DNA of 64,000 bases from Cognatilysobacter bugurensis (GTDB lineage Bacteria > Pseudomonadota > Gammaproteobacteria > Xanthomonadales > Xanthomonadaceae), in NCBI RefSeq assembly GCF_014652095.1, contig NZ_BMYD01000001.1, forward strand, positions 161,068-225,067, written 5' to 3'. The position numbers and the translations under genes are program-made. A model generated the notes under the pieces. The model was given only the letters and a program-made list of their open reading frames with translations, searched no databases and was not told the origin of the DNA. Shown here piece by piece: positions 46,954 to 57,099 of this stretch. Numbering within the stretch: position 1 is the first letter of the stretch; each line of letters begins with the position of its first letter.

Positions 46954-47634
46954 ATGCCCCGCGTGCGATCGACGCGTCAATTCGAACCTGCTCTCGACTG
47001 GTACGCCAGCGCGCCCGGGCAGGGTTTGCTTGCGGTCGAGCAGGCGGCCATGGCGCGCGTGCTCGGGCAGAATCCGGCGTCTGCACCCGGATGGCTCTGG
47101 TTGGGCGTGCCCGGCGCGACGCCACCCGACTCGGAGCGCCGCCGCGGCCTCCTGCTGCGTCGCGACGAGGGCGGTTACGCGGGCGACGTGCGCTGCGCGC
47201 TGCCGCTGCCGATTGCAAGCGAAAGCCTCGGTGTCGTGCTCGTGCAGCACGTGCTCGACGACGCACTCCCCGGAGACGCGCTGCTGGACGAGTGTGCGCG
47301 CGTGCTCGACCCCAGCGGCGTGCTCTGGCTCGCCGTTCTCAACCCTTGGAGCCCGTACCGTGCACGCTGGCTGCGGTCGGGCTTGCGTGCGCACGATCCG
47401 GGCCGCTGGCAGCGGCGCCTGCAGCGGGCCGGATTTGCGATCGACTCGTTGAGCCTGCAATGGCTGGGGCCGCGGTGGCGCAGTGCGCACGGCGACGTCG
47501 GCGTGGGCGCCGTCGACCGCCTGCGGGCGGGCGTTGCACTGACGGTGAGCAAGCGCACGCTTGCCGCGATACCGCCTGCGCCGCTGCGCGGGCTGCGTCT
47601 GCAGATCGGTTCGACGATGAGCCGCGGGCGCTGA
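46954..47634 (+). CDS. YafS-like SAM-dependent methyltransferase, degenerate motif I
   Basis: Product of 226 residues. Class I methyltransferase traces: [14 protein letters not shown] (post-motif, where the usual [EHS]hxxVLEH acceptor sequence stands), [23 protein letters not shown]. The glycine-rich cofactor loop before it is not recognisable ([18 protein letters not shown]). E. coli has yafS in the same gloB-yafS-rnhA-dnaQ neighbourhood, and this may be its orthologue, with unknown substrate. Start ATG 46954. Confidence 0.75.
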   Translation: MPRVRSTRQFEPALDWYASAPGQGLLAVEQAAMARVLGQNPASAPGWLWLGVPGATPPDSERRRGLLLRRDEGGYAGDVRCALPLPIASESLGVVLVQHVLDDALPGDALLDECARVLDPSGVLWLAVLNPWSPYRARWLRSGLRAHDPGRWQRRLQRAGFAIDSLSLQWLGPRWRSAHGDVGVGAVDRLRAGVALTVSKRTLAAIPPAPLRGLRLQIGSTMSRGR

Positions 47635-47698
47635 GTCGCACGCGATCGGCCCTGTCGTCCACGACCCGCGTGCGACTCACGGTCGTGATAATGCGCCG

Positions 47699-48175
47699 AT
47701 GACGTCGACCACCTCTGCACTCAAGCCCGTCGTGATTTACACCGACGGCGCCTGCCTCGGTAACCCCGGCCCCGGCGGCTGGGGCGCGTTGCTCCAGTAC
47801 CGCGAGCAGGAGCGTGAGCTCTCGGGCGGAGAAGCCCCGACGACCAACAATCGCATGGAGTTGATGGCCGCGATCATGGCGCTCGAGACGCTCAGCGAGC
47901 CGTGCGAGGTCACGCTCCACACCGACTCGCAGTACGTCCGCCAAGGCATCACCGAGTGGATGCGCAACTGGGTGCGACGCGGTTGGAAAACGGCGGGCGG
48001 CGACCCCGTCAAGAACCGCGACCTGTGGGAGCGGCTGCACGCTGCGACGCAGCGCCATCGCATCGACTGGCGCTGGGTGAAGGGCCACTCGGGCGATCCG
48101 GGCAATGAACGCGTCGACAGGCTTGCGAGCCTGCAGGCGCAGCGTCTCAGATCCGGCGCCGCGACGGTGCTATAG
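47699..48175 (+). CDS. rnhA: Ribonuclease HI
   Basis: Degrades RNA in RNA-DNA hybrids. 158 residues, close to the E. coli 155. The four acidic catalytic residues are Asp16 ([16 protein letters not shown]), Glu54 (NNRMELMAA), Asp76 (LHTDSQYV) and Asp140 (NERVDRLA), with the basic protrusion [14 protein letters not shown] 47699. dnaQ follows in the same direction, whereas E. coli has rnhA and dnaQ divergent. Confidence 0.97.
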   Translation: MTSTTSALKPVVIYTDGACLGNPGPGGWGALLQYREQERELSGGEAPTTNNRMELMAAIMALETLSEPCEVTLHTDSQYVRQGITEWMRNWVRRGWKTAGGDPVKNRDLWERLHAATQRHRIDWRWVKGHSGDPGNERVDRLASLQAQRLRSGAATVL

Positions 48176-48220
48176 CGGGACCGTGCGGTCGCGTTTCCTT
48201 CCGCTTCTCATCGAACCTGC

Positions 48221-48973
48221 ATGCGCCAGATCATTCTCGACACCGAAACCACCGGCCTGAGTTGGGAACGCGGCAACCGCGTCGTGGAAATCGGCTGCGT
48301 GGAGTTCATTAAGCGCCGGCCGAGCGGACGGACGTACCACGTCTACCTCAACCCGGGCCGCGAGTTTGAGGCCGGGGCGCAGGAGGTCACGGGTCTTACG
48401 CTCGAGTTCCTGGCCGACAAGCCGCGCTTCGAGCAGGTCGTCGATGAATTCCTCGCGTTCATCGACGGCGCCGAACTCGTCATCCACAACGCGGCGTTCG
48501 ACGTCGGTTTCCTCGACAACGAACTGCGCCTGCTTGGGCCGCAGTACGGACGGCTTGCGGACCGGTGTGCGATCGAGGACTCGCTCGCGATCGCACGCAA
48601 GCGCTTCCCCGGCCAGCGAAACTCGCTCGACGCGTTGTGCAAGCGGCTCGGCGTCGACAACACGCATCGCCAGCTGCACGGCGCGCTGCTCGACGCGCAG
48701 CTGCTCGCCGAGGTCTACATCGGCCTCACGTCGGGGCAGGGCGACCTGGGCTTTGCTGACGACGGCAAGAGCGAGGCTGCGGCTGCTGCGGCTGCGTTCA
48801 TGGCGACCCCGGCGGCGGCGCGGCCGCGAGTGCAGGTCGCGCCCGAAGAACAGGCCGCGCATGACGCGCGTCTCGAGAAGCTGCGCAAGAAAGCCGGCCG
48901 CGCGGTGTGGGACGCGTGGGAGGAGCAGCCGGCGGACGCGGCCGCGCTGTCTACAGTGCTTGAAGCGGTCTGA
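48221..48973 (+). CDS. dnaQ: DNA polymerase III epsilon subunit (proofreading exonuclease)
   Basis: 3'-5' exonuclease of 250 residues. DEDDh active site: Asp7 and Glu9 (ILDTETTG), Asp94 (VIHNAAFDVGFLD), His153 and Asp158 (QLHGALLDAQLL). The C-terminal tail from about residue 185 is Ala-rich and probably holds the alpha-subunit-binding helix. ATG 48221. Downstream of rnhA, 45 bp apart. Confidence 0.96.
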   Translation: MRQIILDTETTGLSWERGNRVVEIGCVEFIKRRPSGRTYHVYLNPGREFEAGAQEVTGLTLEFLADKPRFEQVVDEFLAFIDGAELVIHNAAFDVGFLDNELRLLGPQYGRLADRCAIEDSLAIARKRFPGQRNSLDALCKRLGVDNTHRQLHGALLDAQLLAEVYIGLTSGQGDLGFADDGKSEAAAAAAAFMATPAAARPRVQVAPEEQAAHDARLEKLRKKAGRAVWDAWEEQPADAAALSTVLEAV

Positions 48974-49055
48974 GTCCGCGGGGGGCCTTTCCAGCGCCCG
49001 CGTTCGCATGACGCATGCTCCTCGGTAAGGACGCTCGTTCGCGTCCGACCGGGTC

Positions 49056-49760
49056 TCAGTGGCGCCGGACGAGTACCGCGGTGATGTTGTCCGAGCCGCC
49101 GCCGTCGAGCGCCGCGGCGACCAACGAGTCGACGCATTCCTGGGCGCTGCAGTCGTGCTGGCCTAGCACGCGCGCGATCTGCGCGTCGTCGACCTCTTCC
49201 GTCAACCCGTCGCTGCACAGCAGCAACTGCATGCCCGCGCGCAGCTCGCCCGTCATGCTTTCGACGTTGAGGTTGCGCGGGTCAGTCACGCCCAGCGCCT
49301 GCGTGACCACGTTGCGGTGCGGATGGCTGCGCGCCTGCTCGTGCGTGATCGCACCGGTGGCGATCAGCTCCTGCACGTAGCTGTGATCCTGCGAGAGCTG
49401 CGCGAGTTGGCCGTCCCGCCACAGATACACGCGGCTGTCGCCGACCCAGGCGACCTCGAAACGCGCGCCGTTCACGCGCGCGGCAACGACGGTCGTGCCC
49501 ATCGGCAGTGCGTCGTTGCGCCGGCGCGAGGTGCGGATGATTTCTTCGTCGGCGATGCGGATCGCCTGAACGAGCGAGGTGCCCGCACGGATTTCGCGCA
49601 CGATCGTGTCACGTGCGAGTGCACTGGCCACTTCGCCGTACTCGTGCCCGCCCATGCCGTCGGCGACGAGCCACAGCCCCAGCTCGCTGTCGCCGTAGTA
49701 CGTGTCCTCGTTGAGGTCACGCCTCAAGCCGACATGCGTCAGGTGTCCGAATTCGATCAT
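49056..49760 (-). CDS. PP2C-type Ser/Thr protein phosphatase
   Basis: Metal-dependent phosphatase of 234 residues. Signature motifs: NEDTYY, WLVADGMGGHEYGEVAS, FEVAWVGDSRVYLWR, LLLCSDGLTEEVDD and GGGSDNITAVLV. These supply the metal-binding Asp residues. There is no membrane segment and no kinase partner next to it. Such enzymes act in stress or type VI regulation; nothing here decides which. ATG 49760 fits the family; the extended frame upstream has no homology. Convergent with dnaQ. Confidence 0.9.
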   Translation of the reverse strand: MIEFGHLTHVGLRRDLNEDTYYGDSELGLWLVADGMGGHEYGEVASALARDTIVREIRAGTSLVQAIRIADEEIIRTSRRRNDALPMGTTVVAARVNGARFEVAWVGDSRVYLWRDGQLAQLSQDHSYVQELIATGAITHEQARSHPHRNVVTQALGVTDPRNLNVESMTGELRAGMQLLLCSDGLTEEVDDAQIARVLGQHDCSAQECVDSLVAAALDGGGSDNITAVLVRRH

Positions 49761-49974
49761 GGGTCGATCATGCCGGCGGATATCCGCTTGTACCTCGTGC
49801 ATAACGCGATCATCACGGCCGGGCGGCCGCGAGGCAACCGTGTCGCGCACTGCCGGGCAAGCGCGGCGAGGTCATCCGTACGCGGGGTTACGCGAAACGC
49901 GCAGTTCGCAGGACGCGTAAACGCGGATTTCCGTAGACCGAGCGGCCACGACCGGCGCCGCTCAAAAACGGCGC

Positions 49975-50006
49975 AAAGAAAAAGGGCAGCGCGTGCGCTG
50001 CCCTTT
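49975..50006 (-). terminator. Rho-independent terminator of tRNA-Ser(CGA)
   Basis: Hairpin GGGCAGCGC / GCGCTGCCC flanked by AAA/TTT pairs, then TTTTTCTTT when read on the minus strand. Lies just past the tRNA 3' end. Confidence 0.9.
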
Positions 50007-50014
50007 CTCATGTC

Positions 50015-50105
<91 letters not shown>

Positions 50106-50228
50106 GGTGGCCGCCGGCCGGAGCCGACGGGCCGCTCATGATACGTGGCGTGCCGGGGCGGGACAAGCCGGCTTCGGGCGTATCGACCGCGGCGCTACAC
50201 TGCCGCCCCCATTTCCGGTGGTCTGCCC

Positions 50229-50636
50229 ATGTCCGAGATCCTTGTCCCCGTGTCATTCGGCGAACTGCTCGACAAGATCGCGATCCTGCAGATCAAGTCC
50301 GAGCGCATCCAGGACGAAGCGAAGCTGGCGAACGTGCGCAACGAACTGTCCGCGCTCGAGAAGACCTGGATGGCGCATCCCGCCGCTGGGCACGACATCG
50401 TGCGTTTGCGCGCCGAGCTCAAAGAAGTCAACGAGCGCCTGTGGGTGATTGAGGACGACATCCGAATTAAGGAACGGGCGCAGGCGTTCGACGCCGAGTT
50501 CATCCGCCTCGCGCGCAGCGTGTACTTCGAGAATGACGAGCGCGCGCGGATCAAGCGCGAGATCAACGTTGCGCTCGGCTCGGCCTACATCGAAGAGAAG
50601 TCGTATCAGGACTACCGCACCGGGGCCGCGCCGTAA
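50229..50636 (+). CDS. DUF6165 family protein
   Basis: Product of 135 residues, mostly helical and highly charged, with FGELLDKIAILQIKSERIQD at the N-terminus and EVNERLWVIEDDIRIKE plus RLARSVYFENDERARIKREI later, consistent with a coiled-coil-like protein. I place it in DUF6165 from memory; function is unknown. Next to it on the opposite strand is an LPS heptosyltransferase, and DUF6165 genes are often near such genes. ATG 50229. Confidence 0.65.
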   Translation: MSEILVPVSFGELLDKIAILQIKSERIQDEAKLANVRNELSALEKTWMAHPAAGHDIVRLRAELKEVNERLWVIEDDIRIKERAQAFDAEFIRLARSVYFENDERARIKREINVALGSAYIEEKSYQDYRTGAAP

Positions 50637-50731
50637 CCGCGACCTGCGCAGGGCGTCGTGGGTGCCGCGACGAGGGGCTCGCTGGGTGCTCCCGGCGTCC
50701 GGCGCTCAGTAAGTGCCGCTGAGGCCTGCGA

Positions 50732-51799
50732 TCACGCCCCGTGTCGTGATCGATCCGCCACAAAGCGCTCGAAGGCCGCGATCGCTTCGTCGACCGTTAC
50801 GAGGTCCATGACCCCTTCGTGCTCGATCTTGGTCCCCCACGGCAGCGCGGAGGCAGGCTTGTCGCGAAAGCGGCGCGCCGCGTCGTCGTACCGGTCCACG
50901 CAGTAGCGCCGGTCGCTGTAGGGGCCGCTGCGTGCGGGGTTGCTCGCGGCATGCAGTCCGAGCACTTTCGCGCCCATCGCGTTCGCGATGTGCATCGGGC
51001 CCGAGTCCGGCGTCATGACGAGATCCGCGCGTTCGAGCAACGCGGGCAGCTGCTTGAGCGTGTCCTTGCCGATGAGATCAAGCGCCGGTGAATCGAGCAC
51101 GGCGAGGATCGCATCGCCGGTCGCGCGTTCGAGTTCGCTGCGTCCGCCGCAGAGCACGACGCGCCAGCCGCGCGCGGCGGCATGGTTTGCGACGGCGGCG
51201 TAGCGCTCGGCGCGCCAGTTGCGCAGCACGTGGCTCGAGCACGGCGAGATCACCAGCGTGGGCGTGTCGTCGACCGGCCACTGCGCCCGCGCCCACTCGC
51301 GCGCGTCATCGGGCACCGGCAGGTCCCACTGCACGCGTGTCTGTCGCAGTCCGAGCGGCTCGCAGAAGCTGCCGATTGCGTCCAGCACGTGGATGCCCGG
51401 CCGGTCCGGGATGCGCTCGTTGACGAACAGCCCGTGCAAGTCTTTCGAGCGCGAGCGGTCGTAGCCGACACGGCGGCGCGCGGGAATGAACGCAGAGAGC
51501 AGGTTCGCGCGTGCGGCAACCTGCATCTGGAGCAGCCCATCAAAGCGCATGCCGTCAAACCCGCGCCGCAGCGTGCGCATGCCGGCCCATCCACTGCGCT
51601 TGTCGTACTCGTGGAAGGTCACGCCCTCGAGGCCTTCGAGCAGACGGCGCTCGCCTTTTCCGATCACCCAGTGCAGCGCGGCATGCGGCAACCCCTCGCG
51701 CAACGTGCGCACCAGCGGCACCACATGGGTGACGTCGCCGAGCGCGGACAGACGCAGCAGACAGATCGAGGAAAGCGGTGTGGTCGGAGAAGTCGGCAC
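50732..51799 (-). CDS. GT9 family heptosyltransferase (LPS core)
   Basis: Transfers ADP-heptose to the LPS inner core. The 355-residue length fits WaaC/WaaF/WaaQ (about 320-350). Two Rossmann halves: [20 protein letters not shown] at the N-terminus; [17 protein letters not shown] and [20 protein letters not shown] in the C-terminal, donor-binding half. I cannot tell which heptosyltransferase it is. Start GTG 51799, the only codon close to the family N-terminus; it lies 22 bp from the divergent kdkA start. Confidence 0.88.
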   Translation of the reverse strand: MPTSPTTPLSSICLLRLSALGDVTHVVPLVRTLREGLPHAALHWVIGKGERRLLEGLEGVTFHEYDKRSGWAGMRTLRRGFDGMRFDGLLQMQVAARANLLSAFIPARRRVGYDRSRSKDLHGLFVNERIPDRPGIHVLDAIGSFCEPLGLRQTRVQWDLPVPDDAREWARAQWPVDDTPTLVISPCSSHVLRNWRAERYAAVANHAAARGWRVVLCGGRSELERATGDAILAVLDSPALDLIGKDTLKQLPALLERADLVMTPDSGPMHIANAMGAKVLGLHAASNPARSGPYSDRRYCVDRYDDAARRFRDKPASALPWGTKIEHEGVMDLVTVDEAIAAFERFVADRSRHGA

Positions 51800-51821
51800 G
51801 GCAGTTGCTAGACTCGGGGCG

Positions 51822-52571
51822 ATGACGGGGTATGACGCCGCCGAAGGACTGACGCCGTTCCGCGATGAGAGCGGATACGGTTCGATTCTGTTCGACGTGA
51901 CACGCGTGCGGCAACCGACGCCCGTATGGTTCTCGCCGACGCACTGGGGTGAGCATGCACGCCCGGTCGAAAGCGGTGGACGCGGCGGCGCGTGGTACGT
52001 CGACACGCCATTCGGCGCGATGCTGCTGCGGCGCTACCTGCGCGGCGGGCTTGCATCGAAGCTCAGCCGCGAGCGCTACTGGTGGCACGGAGGGAGCCGC
52101 ACGCGCAGTTTCGCGGAGTTCCGCGTCACGCGCGAGGCGGCGCTGAAGGGCGTGCCGGTGCCGCGACCGATCGCCGCGTTCTACCGCCGCGAAGGCGTGT
52201 TCTACACCGCGGCCATCTTGCTCGAACGCCTTGAGAACGTGCGCACGCTGGCCGACCGCTCTGCGGTAGCCAGCGACGGCGCGCCTTGGGAAGAGGCCGG
52301 CCGTCTGATAGCGCGCTGCCATCGGGCGGGGCTCGATCACGCCGATCTCAACGCGCACAACCTGCTGTTCGACCCGGCGGGCCGTGGCTGGGTCATCGAC
52401 CTCGACCGCGCGCGGCTGCGTATCCCCGAGACTCGCTGGCGTGAAAGCAATTTGCGTCGCCTCGAACGTTCGTTGCGAAAGGTGCGCGGCGAGCGCTCGC
52501 TCGAAGAGGTCGCCGTGCATTGGAAACGGCTGCGTGGCGCATACGAGCAAGCCTGGGAGCGCGGCTACTGA
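51822..52571 (+). CDS. kdkA: 3-deoxy-D-manno-octulosonic acid kinase
   Basis: Phosphorylates Kdo of lipid A-Kdo, as in Haemophilus and xanthomonads, giving a single phosphorylated Kdo. 249 residues. Kinase-like motifs: [35 protein letters not shown], and the catalytic [13 protein letters not shown] with the metal-binding [14 protein letters not shown] 51822. It is divergent from the heptosyltransferase, a typical LPS pair. Its stop overlaps the next start by one base (TGATG). Confidence 0.92.
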   Translation: MTGYDAAEGLTPFRDESGYGSILFDVTRVRQPTPVWFSPTHWGEHARPVESGGRGGAWYVDTPFGAMLLRRYLRGGLASKLSRERYWWHGGSRTRSFAEFRVTREAALKGVPVPRPIAAFYRREGVFYTAAILLERLENVRTLADRSAVASDGAPWEEAGRLIARCHRAGLDHADLNAHNLLFDPAGRGWVIDLDRARLRIPETRWRESNLRRLERSLRKVRGERSLEEVAVHWKRLRGAYEQAWERGY

Positions 52572-53326
52572 TGACCTGGGCTTTGCGGTGGCATGGCACC
52601 GGCGGCGCGGGCGCAGTCGAGCTCGGCTCGGCGATGGCGACGATCGAGCGCGACGGTTCGCCCTGGCTGACGATCGACTGCGGCAGTGAAGGGCTCACGT
52701 CCTGCCTCGCGCAGTACGGCGAGCCGCCGCGCGCGTGGTTCGTCACTCACGTGCACTTCGACCACGTCGGCGGCTTCGAGCGATTGTTCATCGCAACGTT
52801 CTTCGACGCGGCCCGGCTCGGCCGCACGCGGTTGTATGTGCCGGCCAAGCTCGTGCCGCTGTTGCACGCGCGCGTCGCGGACTACCCGAATGTGCTTGCC
52901 GAGGGCGGGGCGAACTTCTGGGACGCGTTCCAACTGGTGCCGGTCGGCGACGCGTTCTGGCACGACGGCGTGCGGGTCGAGGTGTTCCCGGTCCGGCACC
53001 ACTGGCCGGATACGGCGTACGGCCTGCGCCTGCCGCAGAGCCTGGTCTGGACCGGCGACACGCGACCAATCCCGGAGCAGCTGGCGCAACATGCGCGCGA
53101 TGGCGAGGTAATCGCGCACGACTGCGCTTTGCGCGGCAATCCCTCGCACAGCGGTATCGACGACCTCGAGCGCGAATATGCACCTGCGCTGCTTGGGCGC
53201 TGCGTGCTGTACCACCACGCCTCGGCGGAGGACGCCGATGCGTTGGAAGCACGCGGCCATCGCGTCGCGCGGCCTGGTGACGTCACGCCGCTGGCGCCGC
53301 CGCACGCGGGCATGCCGGCGGATTGA
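52571..53326 (+). CDS. Metallo-beta-lactamase-fold hydrolase
   Basis: Product of 251 residues with a zinc-hydrolase core: THVHFDHVGGFER supplies the HxHxDH ligands, VFPVRHHWPDTAYG the next His pair, VWTGDTRPIPE the bridging Asp and LYHHASAEDA the final His. This order resembles RNase Z-like or glyoxalase-like members; the substrate is unknown. Coupled to kdkA through TGATG, which may place it in envelope metabolism. Start ATG 52571. Confidence 0.85.
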   Translation: MTWALRWHGTGGAGAVELGSAMATIERDGSPWLTIDCGSEGLTSCLAQYGEPPRAWFVTHVHFDHVGGFERLFIATFFDAARLGRTRLYVPAKLVPLLHARVADYPNVLAEGGANFWDAFQLVPVGDAFWHDGVRVEVFPVRHHWPDTAYGLRLPQSLVWTGDTRPIPEQLAQHARDGEVIAHDCALRGNPSHSGIDDLEREYAPALLGRCVLYHHASAEDADALEARGHRVARPGDVTPLAPPHAGMPAD

Positions 53327-53403
53327 GTCCGTTCGGGGAAGCAGTAATGACGCGCCGATCGCGTCTCGAGTCGCGACCGCAGGAAGCCAAAGTCAAAAAT
53401 GGC

Positions 53404-53511
53404 GATGGCCCCGCCGGCTGACCTCGGCGCCCGCATCAGTCAATACCGTTGCTGCCTTCCGGCCCTGGCGGAGTTTTCGACCTAGCGTCGCGAGGGGCCG
53501 ACGGGGCCACC
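53404..53511 (-). ncRNA. ffs: SRP 4.5S RNA
   Basis: Signal recognition particle RNA, about 108 bases. Minus-strand core GCCAGGGCCGGAAGGCAGCA contains the conserved GGAA tetraloop and the asymmetric-loop bases bound by Ffh. The ends pair (GGTGGCCCCGTCGGC with GCCGGCGGGGCCATC, two G-U pairs). TTTTT at 53400-53396 after the 3' end can act as the terminator. Confidence 0.95.
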
Positions 53512-53609
53512 ACGGAGACTTGCAACCACGACCGGCTGCTACACCCGCCGGTACACATCTGGAACAGCTCGCGGAGCGCCGCGGGCTTGATACATCGTCA
53601 CGAACATAT

Positions 53610-53702
53610 TGGCGGAGAGAGGGGGATTCGAACCCCCGAAGCGCGGTTTAGACGCTTACACACTTTCCAGGCGTGCTCCTTCAACCACTCGGACACCTCT
53701 CC
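53610..53702 (-). tRNA. tRNA-Ser (GGA)
   Basis: Class II tRNA of 93 bases with encoded CCA and long variable arm. Acceptor GGAGAGG pairs with CCTCTCT-type 3' end; anticodon loop CTGGAAA gives GGA. It lies upstream of ffs on the same strand, 98 bases away. Confidence 0.95.
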
Positions 53703-53893
53703 GCACCTGGTACTGCATCCCCGGCTGCCAACGTCCGGCCGACGGGGCCGCAGAGTCTAGCTCCGGCGCCCCCTGTGGACAAGGCGGCGCGGGCGGTCAG
53801 GGTGGGCGTGGCACAATGCCGCCATTGCGCCGACGCCGGCCGCGACCGTCCGCCGGCCTCCACCGCCGGCCGCTGCAGGAGCTGCTCCGCCCG

Positions 53894-55732
53894 ATGTCCT
53901 ACCTCGTCCTCGCCCGTAAGTGGCGCCCGAAGCGCTTCGCCGAACTGGTCGGGCAGGAGCATGTCGTGCGGGCGCTGACGAACGCGCTCGACACCGGCCG
54001 CGTGCACCACGCGTTCCTGTTTACGGGCACCCGCGGCGTTGGCAAGACCACGATCGCGCGCATCTTCGCGAAGTCGCTCAACTGCGAGCAGGGCACGTCG
54101 GCCGACCCGTGCGGCGAGTGCAACTCGTGCAAGGACATCGACGCCGGCCGCTTCCTCGACCTGCTGGAAATCGACGCCGCGAGCAACACCGGCGTCGACG
54201 ACGTGCGCGAAGTCATTGAGAACGCGCAGTACATGCCGTCGCGGGGCCGCACCAAGGTCTACCTCATCGACGAGGTGCACATGCTGTCGAAAGCGGCGTT
54301 CAACGCGCTGCTAAAGACGCTCGAGGAGCCGCCGGGCCATGTGAAGTTTCTGCTCGCGACGACCGATCCTCAGAAGCTGCCGGTGACCGTGCTGTCGCGC
54401 TGCCTGCAGTTCAACCTCAAGCGGCTGGACGAGGCGCAGATCGGCGGTCAGATGACGCGCATCCTGGAGGCTGAGGCGATTGCGACGGAGCCCGGCGCGA
54501 TCCGGCAGCTCGCGAAGGCGGCGGACGGCAGCCTGCGCGACGGCCTTTCGCTGCTCGACCAGGCGATTGCCTACACAGGCGGCCGGCTCGAGGACGCATC
54601 GGTTGCCGCGATGCTCGGCAGTGTCGACCGCACGCGGGTGGGCGCGGTGCTTGGCGCCCTGGCTGCCGCCGATGGTGCCGGACTCATGGCCGAGATCGCT
54701 GAGCTCGCGGAGTTCTCCCCCGATTGGAGCAGCGTGCTCGACGCAATCGCCGACGCCCTGCACCGCGTGCAGGTGCGCCAGTTGGTGCCGGACGCGGCCG
54801 TCGAAGCCGACGGCGTCGACGTCGACGCGCTCGCCGAAGCGGTGCGGCCCGAACTCGTGCAGCTGTGGTACCAGATGTCGCTCGGCGGTCGACGCGACCT
54901 GCCGTATGCGCCCAGTCCGCGCGCCGGGTTTGAGATGACGCTGCTGCGCATGCTCGCGTTCCGCCCATCGGACGGCGAAGCGGGCAGTGCGCCAGGACCG
55001 CGAGACGCGGGCGCGACCCGCGCGCCGGCATCCGGGCGGACTCCGCCCGCGGCTGCGCCTGCGCGCAGCGGTCCGCGCGAGAACCCGTTCGAACCGCGCG
55101 CAGCGGCTGCGGCGTTGCTCCGCGACGAGACCGGGCCGGCGATGTCGGCCGCGGTCGGTGTTCCCGCAGCAGTGGCGAGGGAACGCCCCGTTCCGGTCGA
55201 CACGGCTCATGACGCGCCTTGGGCGCCGGCACCCCAAACAACTGCGCCCAAGGCCGAGGTGCGGCCTGCGGCACCTCCGGCGGCGGCTCGTTCCGCGCCG
55301 CGCGAAACCGCCACCGTGGCGACGCCGTCCCGCGATGCACGCCTTGCGGATGCCGCAGACTGGCACGCGCTCGTCGCCGGCAGCGAACTGCGCGGGCCGG
55401 CGCGCCTGCTCGCCGAGCACGCGGGCTTCGTGTCCTACGAAGGCGGCGTGCTGCGCCTGTCGCTGGCCCCCGACGACGAGCATCTGCAGGGGCCTGTGCT
55501 CGTCCGCCTGGTCGCTGAGGCGCTCGCCCCCTCCCTGGGCACGGCGCCGGATATCCGGTTCGAGACGGCCGAGCTTGTAGGTGAGTCCGTCAGCGAGCGG
55601 AATCGCCGCGTGCGCGACGAGCGCCAGACCGCGGCCGAGCATGCATTTACGAACGACGCCGATGTGCAGCGCCTGATCCAGCAGCGCGGCGCCCGGCTCG
55701 TGCCCGATTCCATCCGTCCTTTCGATGAGTGA
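53894..55732 (+). CDS. dnaX: DNA polymerase III tau (and possibly gamma) subunit
   Basis: Clamp-loader ATPase of 612 residues. Walker A GTRGVGKTTIARIFAK, C4 zinc finger (NCEQGTSADPCGECNSCKD), Walker B YLIDEVHMLS and sensor region LLATTDPQKLPVTVLSRC. Residues 375-500 are a Pro/Ala-rich linker (for example APASGRTPPAAAPARSG), then a C-terminal tau domain from about 500 (ADWHALVAGSELRGPARLLA). No A-rich slippery site is evident near the linker, so separate gamma may not be made by frameshift. ATG 53894 has AGGAG 12 bases upstream. Operon with ybaB, seven bases on. Confidence 0.96.
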   Translation: MSYLVLARKWRPKRFAELVGQEHVVRALTNALDTGRVHHAFLFTGTRGVGKTTIARIFAKSLNCEQGTSADPCGECNSCKDIDAGRFLDLLEIDAASNTGVDDVREVIENAQYMPSRGRTKVYLIDEVHMLSKAAFNALLKTLEEPPGHVKFLLATTDPQKLPVTVLSRCLQFNLKRLDEAQIGGQMTRILEAEAIATEPGAIRQLAKAADGSLRDGLSLLDQAIAYTGGRLEDASVAAMLGSVDRTRVGAVLGALAAADGAGLMAEIAELAEFSPDWSSVLDAIADALHRVQVRQLVPDAAVEADGVDVDALAEAVRPELVQLWYQMSLGGRRDLPYAPSPRAGFEMTLLRMLAFRPSDGEAGSAPGPRDAGATRAPASGRTPPAAAPARSGPRENPFEPRAAAAALLRDETGPAMSAAVGVPAAVARERPVPVDTAHDAPWAPAPQTTAPKAEVRPAAPPAAARSAPRETATVATPSRDARLADAADWHALVAGSELRGPARLLAEHAGFVSYEGGVLRLSLAPDDEHLQGPVLVRLVAEALAPSLGTAPDIRFETAELVGESVSERNRRVRDERQTAAEHAFTNDADVQRLIQQRGARLVPDSIRPFDE

Positions 55733-55738
55733 ACGACC

Positions 55739-56059
55739 ATGCGTGGAAACATCGCCCAACTGATGCAGCAGGCGCAGAAGATGCAGGAAAACCTGCAGCG
55801 TGCGCAGGAAGATCTCGGCAAGATCGAAGTCACCGGTAACGCCGGCGGCGGCATGGTCGCCGTGACGCTGACCGGTCGCATGGAGTGCCGCAAGGTGCGC
55901 ATCGACCCGAGCGTGCTGAGTGACCCGGAGATGGCCGAAGACCTCATTGCCGCGGCGTTCAACGACGCGGTCAACAAGGCCAATACGGAGTCGCAGGCGA
56001 AGATGGCCGCCGCGACGGCCGGCATGCCGATTCCGCCTGGCATGAAGCTGCCGTTCTGA
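55739..56059 (+). CDS. ybaB: YbaB/EbfC nucleoid-associated protein
   Basis: Dimeric DNA-binding protein of 106 residues: NIAQLMQQAQKMQENLQRAQ coiled-coil helix, then EVTGNAGGGMVAVTLTGRME and KVRIDPSVL. Between dnaX and recR as in most bacteria. It binds DNA and is sometimes implicated in recombination control. Confidence 0.96.
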   Translation: MRGNIAQLMQQAQKMQENLQRAQEDLGKIEVTGNAGGGMVAVTLTGRMECRKVRIDPSVLSDPEMAEDLIAAAFNDAVNKANTESQAKMAAATAGMPIPPGMKLPF

Positions 56060-56229
56060 CCTGAGGCGATCGCGCGAAGTCAGCGTCGTGGACAGCACGC
56101 GGTGAGGTTCGTTCGCGCCGCGCTGTCCGCGCGACGCGGACGCGCGGCACGCGCTGGAATCGCACGTGTGCCGGCCGCATATAGACGGCTGACCGTCCTC
56201 CAGCGCCCACGCAACACCCACGGCTCGCC

Positions 56230-56826
56230 ATGTCCCAACTGCTCGAACAACTGATCGATGCGTTCCGCGTGTTGCCTGGCGTGGGGCAAAAGTCCGCCCA
56301 GCGCATGGCGTACCACGTGCTCGAGCGCGAACGTGGCGGCGGTCAGCGGCTCGCCGATACGCTTGCCTCCGCGATCGAGCGGATCGGGCATTGCGAACGC
56401 TGCCGCGACTTCAGCGAGACGCCGGTGTGCCCGGTGTGCGCGAGCGCATCGCGGGATGCGCATCAGCTGTGCGCGGTCGAATCGCCGGCCGACCGGCTCG
56501 CGATCGAGCAGGCGACCGGCTACCGCGGCCTGTATTTCGTACTGCAAGGGCGGCTCAGCCCGCTCGATGGCATCGGCCCTCGGGAGCTCGGCCTCGACAG
56601 GCTCGCGGCCCGCCTGGCGGAGGGTGAGGTGCAGGAGCTCATCATCGCGACGAACCCCACGGTCGAGGGCGAAGCGACCGCGCACTACCTGGCGCAACTG
56701 GCGCGGCAGCACCGCGTGCGTCCGAGCCGTCTCGCGCACGGCGTACCGCTGGGCGGCGAGCTCGAATATGTCGACCGTGGGACGTTGTCGCACGCGTTTG
56801 GCTCGCGTACCGAAGTGCAGTCCTGA
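56230..56826 (+). CDS. recR: Recombination mediator protein
   Basis: Part of RecFOR, which loads RecA on gapped DNA. 198 residues with N-terminal helix-hairpin-helix ([20 protein letters not shown]), C4 zinc finger ([16 protein letters not shown]), and TOPRIM domain ([20 protein letters not shown]). ATG 56230 lies 170 bp after ybaB. Confidence 0.97.
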   Translation: MSQLLEQLIDAFRVLPGVGQKSAQRMAYHVLERERGGGQRLADTLASAIERIGHCERCRDFSETPVCPVCASASRDAHQLCAVESPADRLAIEQATGYRGLYFVLQGRLSPLDGIGPRELGLDRLAARLAEGEVQELIIATNPTVEGEATAHYLAQLARQHRVRPSRLAHGVPLGGELEYVDRGTLSHAFGSRTEVQS

Positions 56827-57099
56827 GCGCGACCCATCGCGGCATCGCGTGCGCGCGTCGCTTCCAGCGATGAACCACGACGCAGCAGACGGAAGTCGTG
56901 CCTGCAGGTTCTGCCGAGCGCGCTGAATCCACTGCGGACGGCTCGAATCCGCGATCACGCCGTCCGTGCGTATCGCCCACCGCGGCTAGGGCGCCGCAGA
57001 ATCCGGCAATCCCTGCACAGCCCACCCTGTCTCGTCGAATCCCATCTCCTGCCCGCGCCCTGAGCGTTATCGTGTGCCCTCGTGATCCGGAGACGAGCG

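Noticed and set aside
53894-55732. Programmed frameshift for dnaX gamma
   Set aside because: No A-rich slippery heptamer was seen near the linker.
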